From: Sphingobium fontiphilum
GTDB lineage: Bacteria > Pseudomonadota > Alphaproteobacteria > Sphingomonadales > Sphingomonadaceae
Direction: 5' to 3'
NCBI RefSeq assembly: GCF_014196635.1
Contig: NZ_JACIEB010000001.1
Location: 124,001-188,000, forward strand
DNA length: 64,000 nucleotides
Below are positions 38,501 to 46,181 of this stretch, piece by piece (positions within the stretch are counted from its first letter, which is position 1; every line of letters starts with the position of its first letter). A model generated the notes under the pieces. The model searched no databases. It was not told the DNA's origin and was given only the letters and a program-made list of their open reading frames with translations. The translations under genes were made by a program, and so were the position numbers.

Positions 38501-39143
38501 CGAAAATCTGCACCTCGATATGGCGGGCGCGGCCGATATAGCGTTCCAGAAACACGCCCGCGTCGCCGAAATTGCCCGCGCCCAGCCGCGCTACACCGGC
38601 AAAGCCTTCGCGCACGGCGGCTTCATCCTCGCAGATGCGCATGCCGATGCCGCCGCCGCCCGCCGTCGCCTTCAGAATGACGGGATAGCCAATGTCGTTC
38701 GCCGCCTTCGCGGCCTCCTCCGCATCGGTCAGCAGGCCCGTGCCCGGCGCCAACGGCACGTCATTGGCGGCGGCCAGCGTGCGGGCGCTGTGCTTCAGTC
38801 CGAATGTGCGGATATTGTCCGCCGTCGGCCCGATGAAGACAATGCCGGCTGCGGCGCAGGCTTCGGCAAAATCGGCATTTTCGGCCAGAAAGCCGTAACC
38901 GGGATGGATCGCGCCAGCGCCATTTTCCTTCGCCGCCTTCAATATCGCCGCGCTGTCGAGATAGCTTTCCGTCGCGGGAGCGGGGCCGATACACACCGCC
39001 ACGTCCGCCTGAGCGACGTGGAGCGAACCGGCGTCGGCTTCCGAATAAATGGCGACCGAGCGAAGACCCATGCGGCGCAGGGTGCGGATGATACGGGTGG
39101 CGATCGCGCCGCGATTGGCGACCAGAACGGTGTCGAAGCTCAT
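35559..39143 (-). CDS. uca: Urea carboxylase / guanidine carboxylase (biotin-dependent)
   Basis: The 1194-residue enzyme carboxylates urea or guanidine with ATP and bicarbonate. Domains in order are biotin carboxylase (1 to about 450; KATAGGGGIGMRI, EMNTRLQVEHG), KipA-like (about 465-765), KipI-like (about 790-1000) and a biotinyl carrier with EAMKMECPL near the C-terminus. Relatives encoded with DUF1989 proteins have been shown to prefer guanidine. The two DUF1989 genes directly upstream therefore favour guanidine carboxylase, but the active-site residue that decides cannot be assigned without alignment. It overlaps its neighbours at both ends. Confidence 0.93.
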   Translation of the reverse strand: MSFDTVLVANRGAIATRIIRTLRRMGLRSVAIYSEADAGSLHVAQADVAVCIGPAPATESYLDSAAILKAAKENGAGAIHPGYGFLAENADFAEACAAAGIVFIGPTADNIRTFGLKHSARTLAAANDVPLAPGTGLLTDAEEAAKAANDIGYPVILKATAGGGGIGMRICEDEAAVREGFAGVARLGAGNFGDAGVFLERYIGRARHIEVQIFGDGAGRVMALGERDCSLQRRNQKVVEEAPAPLLPDAVRADLFAAAVRLGQAAAYRSAGTVEFLYDAERQQFFFLEMNTRLQVEHGVTEEVMGIDLVEWMIRGGAGDFAFLDAPAPTPKGHAVQVRLYAEDPAQDYRPTSGNLTAVEFPDDIRAETWVSAGTAVSAWYDPMLAKLIVHAPDRDAAIAAMQAALGQSRVDGIETNLRWLRDVVRNPDFVGGEVSTKLLDTITYNPRSIRVVSGGTATTVQDWPGRQGLWAIGVPPSGPMDDRSFRIGNRLLGNAEGTAGLEMTVSGPTLFFNAPARICLTGADFGAKLDDKAVERGAVIDIAAGQTLSLGRATGGGMRGYILFAGGLDIAPYLDSQSTFELGQFGGHAARRLLAGDTLHLGDGETLAQAPSLALPALGESWELRVLYGPHGAPDFFTDDDIATIVSADWQVHYNSNRTGVRLVGPKPQWARTDGGEAGLHPSNIHDNPYAIGAVDFTGDMPIILGPDGPSLGGFVCPFVVIAADRWKIGQLSPGDRLRFVPVTAEDAAAADSAGLEPTGPVSPRNVAMLSPILAEIPARGICPRTVYRQQGDRNILVEYGPIMLDIELRIRVHALMTELERLALPGVIDIVPGIRSLQLHFDGSTLDQKGALAALIAAEERLGDLEDFSVPSRIVHLPLSWRDPATIETIEKYMGAVRDDAPWCPDNIEFIRRINGLPDAQAVEDLIFDASYLVMGLGDVYLGAPVATPVDPRHRLVTTKYNPARTWTPPNVVGIGGAYMCIYGMEGPGGYQLFGRTIQVWNTHRQTDAFVDGKPWLLRFFDQIRFYKVSAEELVEWRRDFPTGRRSIRIEESEFRLSDYRAFLSENAGSIAAFERSRQAAFDEERAEWRRSGEFDRITDLTAQADGATEAAAIEIPEGTDLIEAPFGGSVWKLLVAPGDTVKAGDVIAVIEAMKMECPLESPGSGKIEALYMQERQSLQPGSPLMALRRDA

Positions 39144-39775
39144 GCGGCCACGATCATCCGCACGGGGGTCGGGTTGAAACCGTTGCAGGGATTGTTGATC
39201 TGAGGGCAGTTGGACACGACGACGATGACGTCCATCTCCGCGCGCAGGTCTACGGTCAGGCCTGGGGCCGATATGCCATCGACAATGCCCAGCGAACCGT
39301 CTTCCTCCACCGGAACATTCATGAAGAAGTTGATGTTCGATACGATGTCGCGCTTGCTTCGTCCCTCGATCAGGTTCGCCTCCAGGAAATTGTCGACGCA
39401 GGCATGTTGCGACTTGGTGTGATGACCATAACGCAAGGTATTGGATTCACAGGAACATGCGCCGCCGATCGTGTCGTGATAATCGACCGCTGTGGCGGTG
39501 ATCGTCATCATTGGGCGGCCTTCATTCGACCGCAGGATGGTGCCCGTGCGCAGGAACAGATTGCCCTGCGCCGAAACCGTATCCTGCGCGCTGTAGCGTT
39601 CGCTGTCGTCGGCGGCCGAATAGAGCAGGAAGTCGACTGCCTGATTGCCTTCCAGATCGACGATGCGCAGCGTCTGTCCGGCGGCAATATGATGCAGCCA
39701 GGGTGCGCGGGCCGGAACGACCTCGTCATGGACGATAGAGCCCGAAAGGCCAGCGATATGCGGGTCGGCGGTCAT
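39140..39775 (-). CDS. DUF1989 protein, probable carboxyguanidine deiminase subunit
   Basis: The 211-residue soluble protein belongs to DUF1989, formerly called urea carboxylase-associated protein. Conserved residues include GGACSCESNTLRYG, HACVDNFLEANL and the final block DVIVVVSNCPQINNPCNG. Two such proteins form the heterodimeric carboxyguanidine deiminase (CgdAB), which turns carboxyguanidine into allophanate. I chose the ATG at 39775 over one at 39820 because the latter lies inside the upstream gene and AGGGAG precedes 39775. Overlaps the carboxylase start (ATGA). Confidence 0.88.
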   Translation of the reverse strand: MTADPHIAGLSGSIVHDEVVPARAPWLHHIAAGQTLRIVDLEGNQAVDFLLYSAADDSERYSAQDTVSAQGNLFLRTGTILRSNEGRPMMTITATAVDYHDTIGGACSCESNTLRYGHHTKSQHACVDNFLEANLIEGRSKRDIVSNINFFMNVPVEEDGSLGIVDGISAPGLTVDLRAEMDVIVVVSNCPQINNPCNGFNPTPVRMIVAA

Positions 39776-39794
39776 GGCGCCATGCTCCCTTTGT

Positions 39795-40619
39795 TCAGCG
39801 ACGGAAATAATCTTCGACATTCAGGAAGGCGCGCATGCCTTCCGGCGTTGCGTTGCGCACGGCGTCATCAGCGGCCGTTATGGCCCCGCGCCAGGCGGAT
39901 GCGCGCAGCGGCGTCACCGTCCATTCTTCGCGCGGGTCCAGCACATGCGGACAGTTGGCGATCACGACGATCACGTCCATTTCCGCGCGCAGGATCATCG
40001 TGCGTCCAGCGGCATAGGGGCCGATCAGCGGCGTGATCGCGCCATCCGCCTCGATCCGGACGCCCTTGAACAGGTTGATGCACGGGTGGACATCCCGCCG
40101 CCCCAGGCCATGCTTGGCCGCGCCCAGCAAAAGCCGGTCTCGGCCATTGGGGAAAGCGCCGCTGTTGCGCCCTTCGCCATATTTGGCGGCGTTGGCGGCG
40201 GCGTTGGATGGGCCGCAAAAGGCGTCATGGGTGCCCGCGCTATCCTCCAGGATCGACATCAGCACGCGGCCCATGTCGGACAGGAACAGCTTGCCCGCGC
40301 CCAGATAGGCGTTCCACTGCACCTTCACCGTGTCGGCGACATTCAGCCGTTCGGTCGGCATCTCCGCGTTGAAGATCATCATCGATGCGCAGGCGTCACC
40401 CTGAAGGTCAATGAGGCGCAGGCGCGATCCGCGCGACAACCGGCGCGAGCTGTAGCCCCCGGCAGCAATCGTTTCTTCCCACAATATGTCGTCGGGCGCG
40501 GCGACGGCCGCCAGATCGGGGGCGATCGGTGGCAGGATCGGCATGGCTTCGACCACTGTGCCCGCCATGGCGCGGGCATGGTCGCGCGCGGCCTTCGGAT
40601 CGGCGAGTTGCCCGCTCAT
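39795..40619 (-). CDS. DUF1989 protein, second probable carboxyguanidine deiminase subunit
   Basis: The 274-residue DUF1989 paralogue has SRRLSRGSRLRLIDLQGDA, GTHDAFCGPSN, VHPCINLFKGV and DVIVVIANCPHVLDP, which parallel the motifs of the next gene. It has a longer N-terminus and is the other half of the predicted CgdAB pair. The start overlaps the stop of the NikR-like regulator (ATGA), and 19 bases separate it from the smaller subunit. Confidence 0.88.
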   Translation of the reverse strand: MSGQLADPKAARDHARAMAGTVVEAMPILPPIAPDLAAVAAPDDILWEETIAAGGYSSRRLSRGSRLRLIDLQGDACASMMIFNAEMPTERLNVADTVKVQWNAYLGAGKLFLSDMGRVLMSILEDSAGTHDAFCGPSNAAANAAKYGEGRNSGAFPNGRDRLLLGAAKHGLGRRDVHPCINLFKGVRIEADGAITPLIGPYAAGRTMILRAEMDVIVVIANCPHVLDPREEWTVTPLRASAWRGAITAADDAVRNATPEGMRAFLNVEDYFRR

Positions 40620-41116
40620 GCGGCGGCTTCCTTGGCTGACTTGCCCTTGGCGGAGACGGCTTTTTCGACGCCATCCTGTTCATGCAATGGCGGAAGCAGC
40701 GCCGTGGTGCTGACCAGTTGCAACTGCTGGACGCCGCGAATGGAGCGCAGCGCGTCGCACAGGTCTTTCAGGCGCGCCGCCGGTCCCTGAACCAGCAGCA
40801 CTTCGAGCGACTGGTCGCCCTCCAGAAAGACATGCTGAGAGGAGATGACTTCCTTCAGATAGTCGACCTGTGTCTGGGCCAGTTGATGGCGCACACGGCC
40901 GCTGTCGCCGCGGTAAACCAGCGTGATGGTGCCCGCGAGCATATTTTCCGGACGGGTCAGCGCCTCATGTTCGGCCAGAGCGTGGCGGATCAGTTCCGCG
41001 ATGAGCTGCGAGCGCGAGGGAAGGCCGCGCTCTTCCACCATCATATCCAGCTGGCGGAAGAGATCGGCAGGAAGGCTCATGCTGAGCCGGGCGAGGCTGG
41101 CTGGTTCAGTGGTCAT
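40616..41116 (-). CDS. NikR-like ribbon-helix-helix regulator lacking nickel ligands
   Basis: The 166-residue protein has an N-terminal ribbon-helix-helix domain (LARLSMSLPADLFRQLDMMV, then RSQLIAELIRHALAEHE) and a NikR-type ACT-like domain (about 62-140). Gap-free alignment of TQVDYLKEVISSQHVFLEGD with the E. coli NikR core places V84, H95, F97 and S103 at the four Ni ligands His76, His87, His89 and Cys95. Three of four are lost. The C-terminal 30 residues are an extra charged tail. I infer a repressor that senses another ligand. A palindrome at 41134 lies 17 bases upstream. Confidence 0.85.
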   Translation of the reverse strand: MTTEPASLARLSMSLPADLFRQLDMMVEERGLPSRSQLIAELIRHALAEHEALTRPENMLAGTITLVYRGDSGRVRHQLAQTQVDYLKEVISSQHVFLEGDQSLEVLLVQGPAARLKDLCDALRSIRGVQQLQLVSTTALLPPLHEQDGVEKAVSAKGKSAKEAAA

Positions 41117-41128
41117 GCCTATGCCTTG

Positions 41129-41911
41129 TCAATTATTACCAGAAACGTCAACAGTAATACTTTTGTCACCATCCGCAACAGGCTGAATCTTCCTGGAAAG
41201 TTCCAGATCATAGACGGCGGTGGCGCCATATCGGTGCGGCGCATGCGGGTCGCGTCGCCGCTTGTCGATGGTCAGCACGCGGGTGCCCAGCGAGAATGCT
41301 TCCTTGATGTCGTGCGTGACCATGATGATCGTCAAAGCATAATCGCGCCAAAGGCGGGTGATGAGCCCATGCATGTCCGCCCGGATGCCCGGATCGAGCG
41401 CGCCAAAGGGTTCGTCCAGCAACAGGATGCGCGGACGTTTGATCAGGGCCTGGGCGATCGCCAGCCGTTGCTGCATCCCGCCCGACATCTGCGCGGGATA
41501 AATGTCGCGGCTGTCGCCCAGGCCGACGGCGTCGAGCATGGCTTCCGCTTCGGCAATGGCCGTGCGTCTGTGGGCGCCCAGCAGGCGGCTCAGGAACGGC
41601 GATTGCGCGCACTCCAGACCGAACAGCATATTGCCCAGCACGGTCAGGTGCGGGAAAACCGAATAGCGCTGGAACACGACCCCCCGGTCCGGCCCGCATT
41701 CAGGGGGAAGCGGCGCGCCATCCAGCCATATCTGGCCCCGCGTGGGCGCTTCCTGCCCCAATATAACGCGCAGCAGGGTGCTTTTGCCCGCGCCCGAAGG
41801 CCCGACGATCGACACGAAGGAACCGGTGGCGATGTCGAGGTTGACCCGCTCCAGCACGACCTTGTCGCCATATTCGACCCAGATGTTCTGCAGGCTCAGC
41901 AAGTTGCTCAA
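41129..41911 (-). CDS. ABC transporter ATP-binding protein (nitrate/sulfonate/taurine type)
   Basis: The 260-residue ATPase powers the importer encoded by the two preceding genes. Walker A is GPSGAGKST, the signature is MSGGMQQRLAIAQAL, Walker B is ILLLDEPFGALD, and the switch His is in MVTHDIKEA. There is no suitable ATG. The start is a TTG at 41911 that overlaps the permease stop (TTGA), with GGAG upstream. Likely cargo is guanidine or urea, judged from the operon. Confidence 0.92.
   Translation of the reverse strand: MSNLLSLQNIWVEYGDKVVLERVNLDIATGSFVSIVGPSGAGKSTLLRVILGQEAPTRGQIWLDGAPLPPECGPDRGVVFQRYSVFPHLTVLGNMLFGLECAQSPFLSRLLGAHRRTAIAEAEAMLDAVGLGDSRDIYPAQMSGGMQQRLAIAQALIKRPRILLLDEPFGALDPGIRADMHGLITRLWRDYALTIIMVTHDIKEAFSLGTRVLTIDKRRRDPHAPHRYGATAVYDLELSRKIQPVADGDKSITVDVSGNN
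41134..41159. promoter_or_regulatory. Palindromic operator, copy A (TATTAC-N14-GTAATA)
   Basis: Perfect half-sites TATTAC (41134-41139) and GTAATA (41154-41159) are separated by 14 bases. The site lies 17 bases before the NikR-like gene and overlaps the 3' end of the ATPase gene. This suggests autoregulation from an internal promoter. Three more copies occur in the window. Confidence 0.75.
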
Positions 41912-42723
41912 TGCTGCGCTCCATGCGCCCAGGGGAAGATGCGGCGACTGCACCGGACAAGCGCCAGGTCCATGATGATGGCGAGCAGCGCGATCCATGC
42001 GACATAGGGCAGGATGACGTCCATCGACAGATATCGGCGCACCAGGAAGATGCGATAGCCAAGGCCGATGTCGGACGCGATAGCCTCCGCCGAGATCAGG
42101 AACACCCATGCCGGGCCAAGCGACAGGCGGACAGACTGGATCAGGCGGGGCATCGCCTGCGGCAGGGCGACGCGCAGCATTACCTGCCAACTGCTGGCCC
42201 CCAGCGTCAGCGCCTTGACGATCTGCTCGCGGGGCAGGGCGGCGATATGGGCGGCGATATCGCGGATCATGAAGGGCGCGATGCCGATCACGATCAGCGC
42301 GACCTTAGCCGTTTCACCCAGGCCAAAGGCGATGAACAGGATGGGAAGCAGCGCGATCGGCGGGATGACGGCGATACCCGTCACCAGCGGGGAGAAGGTC
42401 GCGCGAACTGGGGGCAGGACGCCCAGCAGCAAGCCCACTAGCAACGCTGAAGCGGTTGAAATGCCAAGCCCTATACCCAGCCGGCCAAGGCTGGCCATCG
42501 TGTCGGCGAGGAAAATGAACTGGCCCGTCAACTGATCCGGCTGGAACAGCAGCGCCGACATTGCATCCGCCATGCCGCCGGGCAGGGGCAGAATCTTGTC
42601 ATTGGGGTTCGCCTGGTGCCGACTTGCGGCCATGATCAGGTAGAGCAGGATCAGCAGGGCGATCGGGATCGCGCCCAACAATATGCTCGTCCCCCGCCGG
42701 GGGCGCCGGTTCACCCAACGCAT
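41908..42723 (-). CDS. ABC transporter permease (SsuC/TauC type)
   Basis: The 271-residue inner-membrane permease has about six TM helices. The EAA-type cytoplasmic loop that contacts the ATPase is seen in ALTLGASSWQVMLRVALPQA. Strong hydrophobic segments include ILLGAIPIALLILLYLIMAA near the N-terminus and VILPYVAWIALLAIIMDLAL near the end. It lies 30 bases after the binding-protein gene and overlaps the ATPase start. Confidence 0.92.
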   Translation of the reverse strand: MRWVNRRPRRGTSILLGAIPIALLILLYLIMAASRHQANPNDKILPLPGGMADAMSALLFQPDQLTGQFIFLADTMASLGRLGIGLGISTASALLVGLLLGVLPPVRATFSPLVTGIAVIPPIALLPILFIAFGLGETAKVALIVIGIAPFMIRDIAAHIAALPREQIVKALTLGASSWQVMLRVALPQAMPRLIQSVRLSLGPAWVFLISAEAIASDIGLGYRIFLVRRYLSMDVILPYVAWIALLAIIMDLALVRCSRRIFPWAHGAQH

Positions 42724-42753
42724 ATGATGCTGTCCATCAAGCGGGTTGACCGG

Positions 42754-43836
42754 TCAGAGTTTGCCATCGGCGGCCATCTGCATGAAACTCTCATCGAAAC
42801 GCAGCGTCACATGGTTGGCGTCGCCCAGCGTCTTCTTACCTGGGAAGGACATGCCCACCGCGTCGGCGGACTTGGCGCCCTGACCGAACAGGCCCTTGGA
42901 AAAGCTGAAATCGCGAACCCGGGTCATGGTGGTGATGAGCGCGGGGGCGGATGTTGCGGCGACCGCCGCCTTGGGATCGGCATAGAGATAGGTGGTCGCC
43001 AGTTGCTGGTCGAACAGCTCGGGGGTGGACCCGGCCAGCTTCGCCATGGCGGCGCGGGCCGCCTTGCCCTGTTCGTCCTGCCGCTGCATCAACGCGGTGG
43101 TTTCATACCAGATGCCGGCAAGCGCCTTGCCCAGATTGGGGTTGGCCTTCAGCGTTTCGGTATCGACCACCAGCAGGTCGAGAATTTCGCCGGGAATGTC
43201 GGCGGAACTGAAGACCTGCCTGGCGCCCGGCGTCCCTTTCATCACCGAAAGCTGCGGGTTCCAGGCGACGGCGGCGGTGACCGCAGGTGTCTGGAACGCG
43301 CCGACGATGTCCGCGTCAGCGGTGTTCACCGTCTTGACGTCGGTCAGCGCCATGCCCACCGAATTGAGGCCGCGAGCGAGCAGATAATGCGACACCGAAA
43401 GCTCGACCAGATAGACTTGCCGGCCCTTTATGGCGCTCAGCTTGTCCGCCCCCTTCAGCATGATGCCGTCATTGCCGTTGGAATAATCTCCGACGATGAT
43501 GGCGCTGGTATCCTTGCCGCCCGCCGCCGGGATGGTGAGCGCGTCCATATTGGCCACGGTCACGCCGTCCAGCTTGCCGGCGGTATATTGGTTCACCGAC
43601 TCCACATAATCGTTGACCTGAACGATGTTGATCTTGAGGCCATATTTGTCGGCCCATTTCTTCACGATCCCGGCCTGCTGCGCATAGGGCCAGGGCATCC
43701 AGCCGGCATAGATCGACCAGCCGATATTGAATTCGGTGCGGGCCTTCGGCGCCTCGGCCGAAGGCGAGCAGGACGCCACCATGAGAGAGCAGGCCACAAG
43801 GATGAGTTTTCCTGCGCCGCCGATCCTTTTCAACAT
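42754..43836 (-). CDS. ABC transporter substrate-binding lipoprotein (urea/guanidine locus)
   Basis: The 360-residue lipoprotein has a signal ending in the lipobox MVASC. The mature domain starts FNIGWSIYAGWMPWPYA, the hallmark of the NMT1/SsuA-like binding proteins found beside urea carboxylase genes. An aromatic-rich site would suit a cationic or amide ligand. AAGGGG precedes the ATG at 43836. It is the first gene of the eight-gene operon, and operator copy B lies 58 bases upstream. Confidence 0.9.
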   Translation of the reverse strand: MLKRIGGAGKLILVACSLMVASCSPSAEAPKARTEFNIGWSIYAGWMPWPYAQQAGIVKKWADKYGLKINIVQVNDYVESVNQYTAGKLDGVTVANMDALTIPAAGGKDTSAIIVGDYSNGNDGIMLKGADKLSAIKGRQVYLVELSVSHYLLARGLNSVGMALTDVKTVNTADADIVGAFQTPAVTAAVAWNPQLSVMKGTPGARQVFSSADIPGEILDLLVVDTETLKANPNLGKALAGIWYETTALMQRQDEQGKAARAAMAKLAGSTPELFDQQLATTYLYADPKAAVAATSAPALITTMTRVRDFSFSKGLFGQGAKSADAVGMSFPGKKTLGDANHVTLRFDESFMQMAADGKL

Positions 43837-43894
43837 GATTCGTCCCCTTTCGCACTGCAGCATTGCCGCAAAAACATCGCTTGTCCATCTTGAT

Positions 43895-43920
43895 TATTAC
43901 TATTGCGCGCCTTTGTAATA
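43895..43920. promoter_or_regulatory. Palindromic operator, copy B (TATTAC-N14-GTAATA)
   Basis: Perfect half-sites TATTAC (43895-43900) and GTAATA (43915-43920) are 14 bases apart, with GAT to the left and TC to the right extending the palindrome. It lies between the leftward ABC/carboxylase operon and the rightward gene at 44045, so it could control both. Confidence 0.78.
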
Positions 43921-44044
43921 TCGGTAGGCTGACCGTCGCGCAGCCCTGACGGAGAACCGCCGGGCCAGCGTTTTTGGGGGGAGGGGAGTTTCAGCTTCGC
44001 AGCCGGTTTGCGGTCGCCGCCGCGCCGCGCCCCTTTGGGAGAAT

Positions 44045-45124
44045 ATGATGCCGCAAAGCCCGATCAGCGCCGCTTCGCCGCCTTCCGTCTCGACGCGGAC
44101 CTACCCAAACGGCAATCCGGAACTGCAATATAATCCGCCGGGCGTGCGCAACACCGACAGCGCCATTCCGCTGCATCCAAAGGCGCCGGTGATGCACCAT
44201 TATGATTGCGAGGGGCCTGCGCCCGGCGATCTGGCCTTCCGCTGGATTTTCGGGTCGAGCGTCGCCGCCACCAACAGGGATCCGCGCGTTCAGGTGGTGC
44301 AATATAATGAGGATAGCTTCGTCCTGCGGCAGAATGTCTGCGTCCATTGGGAGGCGCCCTTCACCTATCTGCTGTTTGGCAACAAGGGCGCGCTGCTGAT
44401 CGACAGCGGGGCCACGGACAATGCGCAGCATTATCCACTGCGGGCGACGGTCGACGCCATCATAACGCGTTGGAGCCAGATGCGCGGGCGCAGCAAGGTG
44501 CCGCTGACGGTGGCGCTGACATCGGGCGAAGACGTGGCGCAGAACCAGGGACTGGTGCAGTTTGCGGGTCGGCCCGATACGGTCATTGTTCCCCGACCGC
44601 TGGAGGTGATGAAGCGGTTCTACGGCCTTGGGAACAGCTGGCCGTCAGGGACGGGGCGCATCGACCTGGGCGACCGGGTGATAGAGGTGATCCCGACGCC
44701 CGGAACGCACAAGGATGGCGTGACCTTCTACGATCCCTATTGCGATTTCCTGTTCACCGGCGACCTTCTGTTCCCCGGCCGAATCAACATCGGCAATGAC
44801 AAGGATTTTCTAGCGTCGCTGGAGCGGTTGAAGGCGTTCGCCGCCACCCGTCCGGTCAAATGGATATTGGGCGGTCATATCGACATGATGTTCGTGCCCG
44901 GCAAATATTATCGCCGCTTCGTCAATTACAAACCCTATGAGCGCGTGCTGGAACTGCCGCCGGCGATCATCGACGAGGTGATCGAGTCGACGCGAGAGGT
45001 GCTGGGCAAGGAGACGATGCTGATCCAGCCCGAATATGTGCTCTTCAACGGTGTCAGCCCGGACCAGCGCACGCGCGTCTGGCCGCAGGGCGTGCCCAAC
45101 ATCACGCCGCCTTTCCACTTCTGA
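44045..45124 (+). CDS. Metallo-beta-lactamase-fold protein with lost HxHxDH motif
   Basis: The 359-residue protein lacks a signal peptide and has the MBL fold. The position of the usual HxHxDH reads LTSGEDVAQNQG, so the first metal site is gone. Later elements survive: PTPGTHKDGV, FTGDLLFPG and GGHIDM. It is a paralogue of the next gene (shared VVQYNEDSFVLRQN versus VHWYNEHTAILRQN). It may bind one metal or serve as a non-catalytic partner. GGGA precedes the ATG, with a second ATG one codon later. First gene of a three-gene rightward unit. Confidence 0.82.
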   Translation: MMPQSPISAASPPSVSTRTYPNGNPELQYNPPGVRNTDSAIPLHPKAPVMHHYDCEGPAPGDLAFRWIFGSSVAATNRDPRVQVVQYNEDSFVLRQNVCVHWEAPFTYLLFGNKGALLIDSGATDNAQHYPLRATVDAIITRWSQMRGRSKVPLTVALTSGEDVAQNQGLVQFAGRPDTVIVPRPLEVMKRFYGLGNSWPSGTGRIDLGDRVIEVIPTPGTHKDGVTFYDPYCDFLFTGDLLFPGRINIGNDKDFLASLERLKAFAATRPVKWILGGHIDMMFVPGKYYRRFVNYKPYERVLELPPAIIDEVIESTREVLGKETMLIQPEYVLFNGVSPDQRTRVWPQGVPNITPPFHF

Positions 45125-45142
45125 TCCTGTCGGAGACCGTCC

Positions 45143-46141
45143 ATGGACCGTCGCTCTTTCCTGACCGCCAACGCCGCAGTCGCGGTCGGCGCCAGCCTGA
45201 CCAGCATTGCGCAGGTTGCGTCCGCCGCCGCCCGTCCGGCGCCTGTCGACTTCAAAACCAATCTGCCCGCGCCCGGCGTCTTTCCCGACAGGTGGATATG
45301 CGGTTCGTCGTCCTGCATGGACAACACCGATCCGCCGGTGCAGGTGCATTGGTATAACGAGCACACCGCGATCCTGCGGCAGAACAAGGCCTATAGCTAC
45401 GAAGCGCCGTTCGCGCCGCTCTATTTCGGCAATGATCGTGTGCTGCTGCTCGATGAAGGCTTTACCCAGTTGCGCAACGAGTGGGATTTGCGCGGCGTGG
45501 TGGACGAATGCATCGATCAATGGTGCGGTCGCAACGGGCGCGATCCCGCCAGCCTGGAACTGCTGGTCGCCTTCAGCCATCTGCACGGCGACCATTATCT
45601 GGCGGTCAACCAGTTCGCCGACCGGCCCAACACCCGCTATATGGGGCAGACCCATGAAGAGATGGTCGGCTTCTGGGGCATGACCCATTTTCCCGAAGAG
45701 CGTGTGACGCTGGACCTGGGCGGGCGGGACATATTGATCTGGGGATCGCCCGGTCATGTCGTGTCGGAATTCGCCTATTATGACAGCTACAGCCAGATCC
45801 TTTATACCGGCGACATGTTCTACAGGGGGCGGTGCTACATCAGCTTCTGGGAACCCTGGTTCGAGAGCATGAAGCGGCTCATCGCCTTTTGCGATACCCA
45901 TCCGGTCGCCCATGTCATGGGGTGCCATGTCGAAATCAGCAAGGACGGTCAGGATTATCCCTATGGCATGACCTGGCAGCCCGATGAGGCGCCGGTGCAG
46001 ATGACCGTGCAGCAACTGCGCGACGCTTTCGAGATGGCCAAGACCATTACCGAACCGGGCATCTATTTCACCGGCACGGTGTTCCTGTGCAACCAGACGC
46101 GGGGCACGACCACGATCGACCGGAACCCCTATCGTTACTGA
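45143..46141 (+). CDS. Tat-exported metallo-beta-lactamase-fold hydrolase
   Basis: The 332-residue protein has a twin-arginine signal (MDRRSFLTANAAVAVGA) and so is exported folded. The metal motif is intact: SHLHGDH, then GSPGHV, TGDMF and GCHVEI supply the remaining ligands. It is a paralogue of the gene 18 bases upstream, and the two are co-transcribed. The substrate is unknown; periplasmic location suggests it acts on an imported compound. Two Cys residues near CGSSSCMD could form a disulfide. Confidence 0.87.
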   Translation: MDRRSFLTANAAVAVGASLTSIAQVASAAARPAPVDFKTNLPAPGVFPDRWICGSSSCMDNTDPPVQVHWYNEHTAILRQNKAYSYEAPFAPLYFGNDRVLLLDEGFTQLRNEWDLRGVVDECIDQWCGRNGRDPASLELLVAFSHLHGDHYLAVNQFADRPNTRYMGQTHEEMVGFWGMTHFPEERVTLDLGGRDILIWGSPGHVVSEFAYYDSYSQILYTGDMFYRGRCYISFWEPWFESMKRLIAFCDTHPVAHVMGCHVEISKDGQDYPYGMTWQPDEAPVQMTVQQLRDAFEMAKTITEPGIYFTGTVFLCNQTRGTTTIDRNPYRY

Positions 46142-46181
46142 TACCCCCAACAGCCATCGCGATCAGCGCAGGAGTGAAACC

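Noticed and set aside
43837..44044. Possible guanidine-I (ykkC) riboswitch before the ABC/carboxylase operon
   Set aside because: I looked for the conserved ykkC core on the minus strand and saw none. A covariance search would be decisive.
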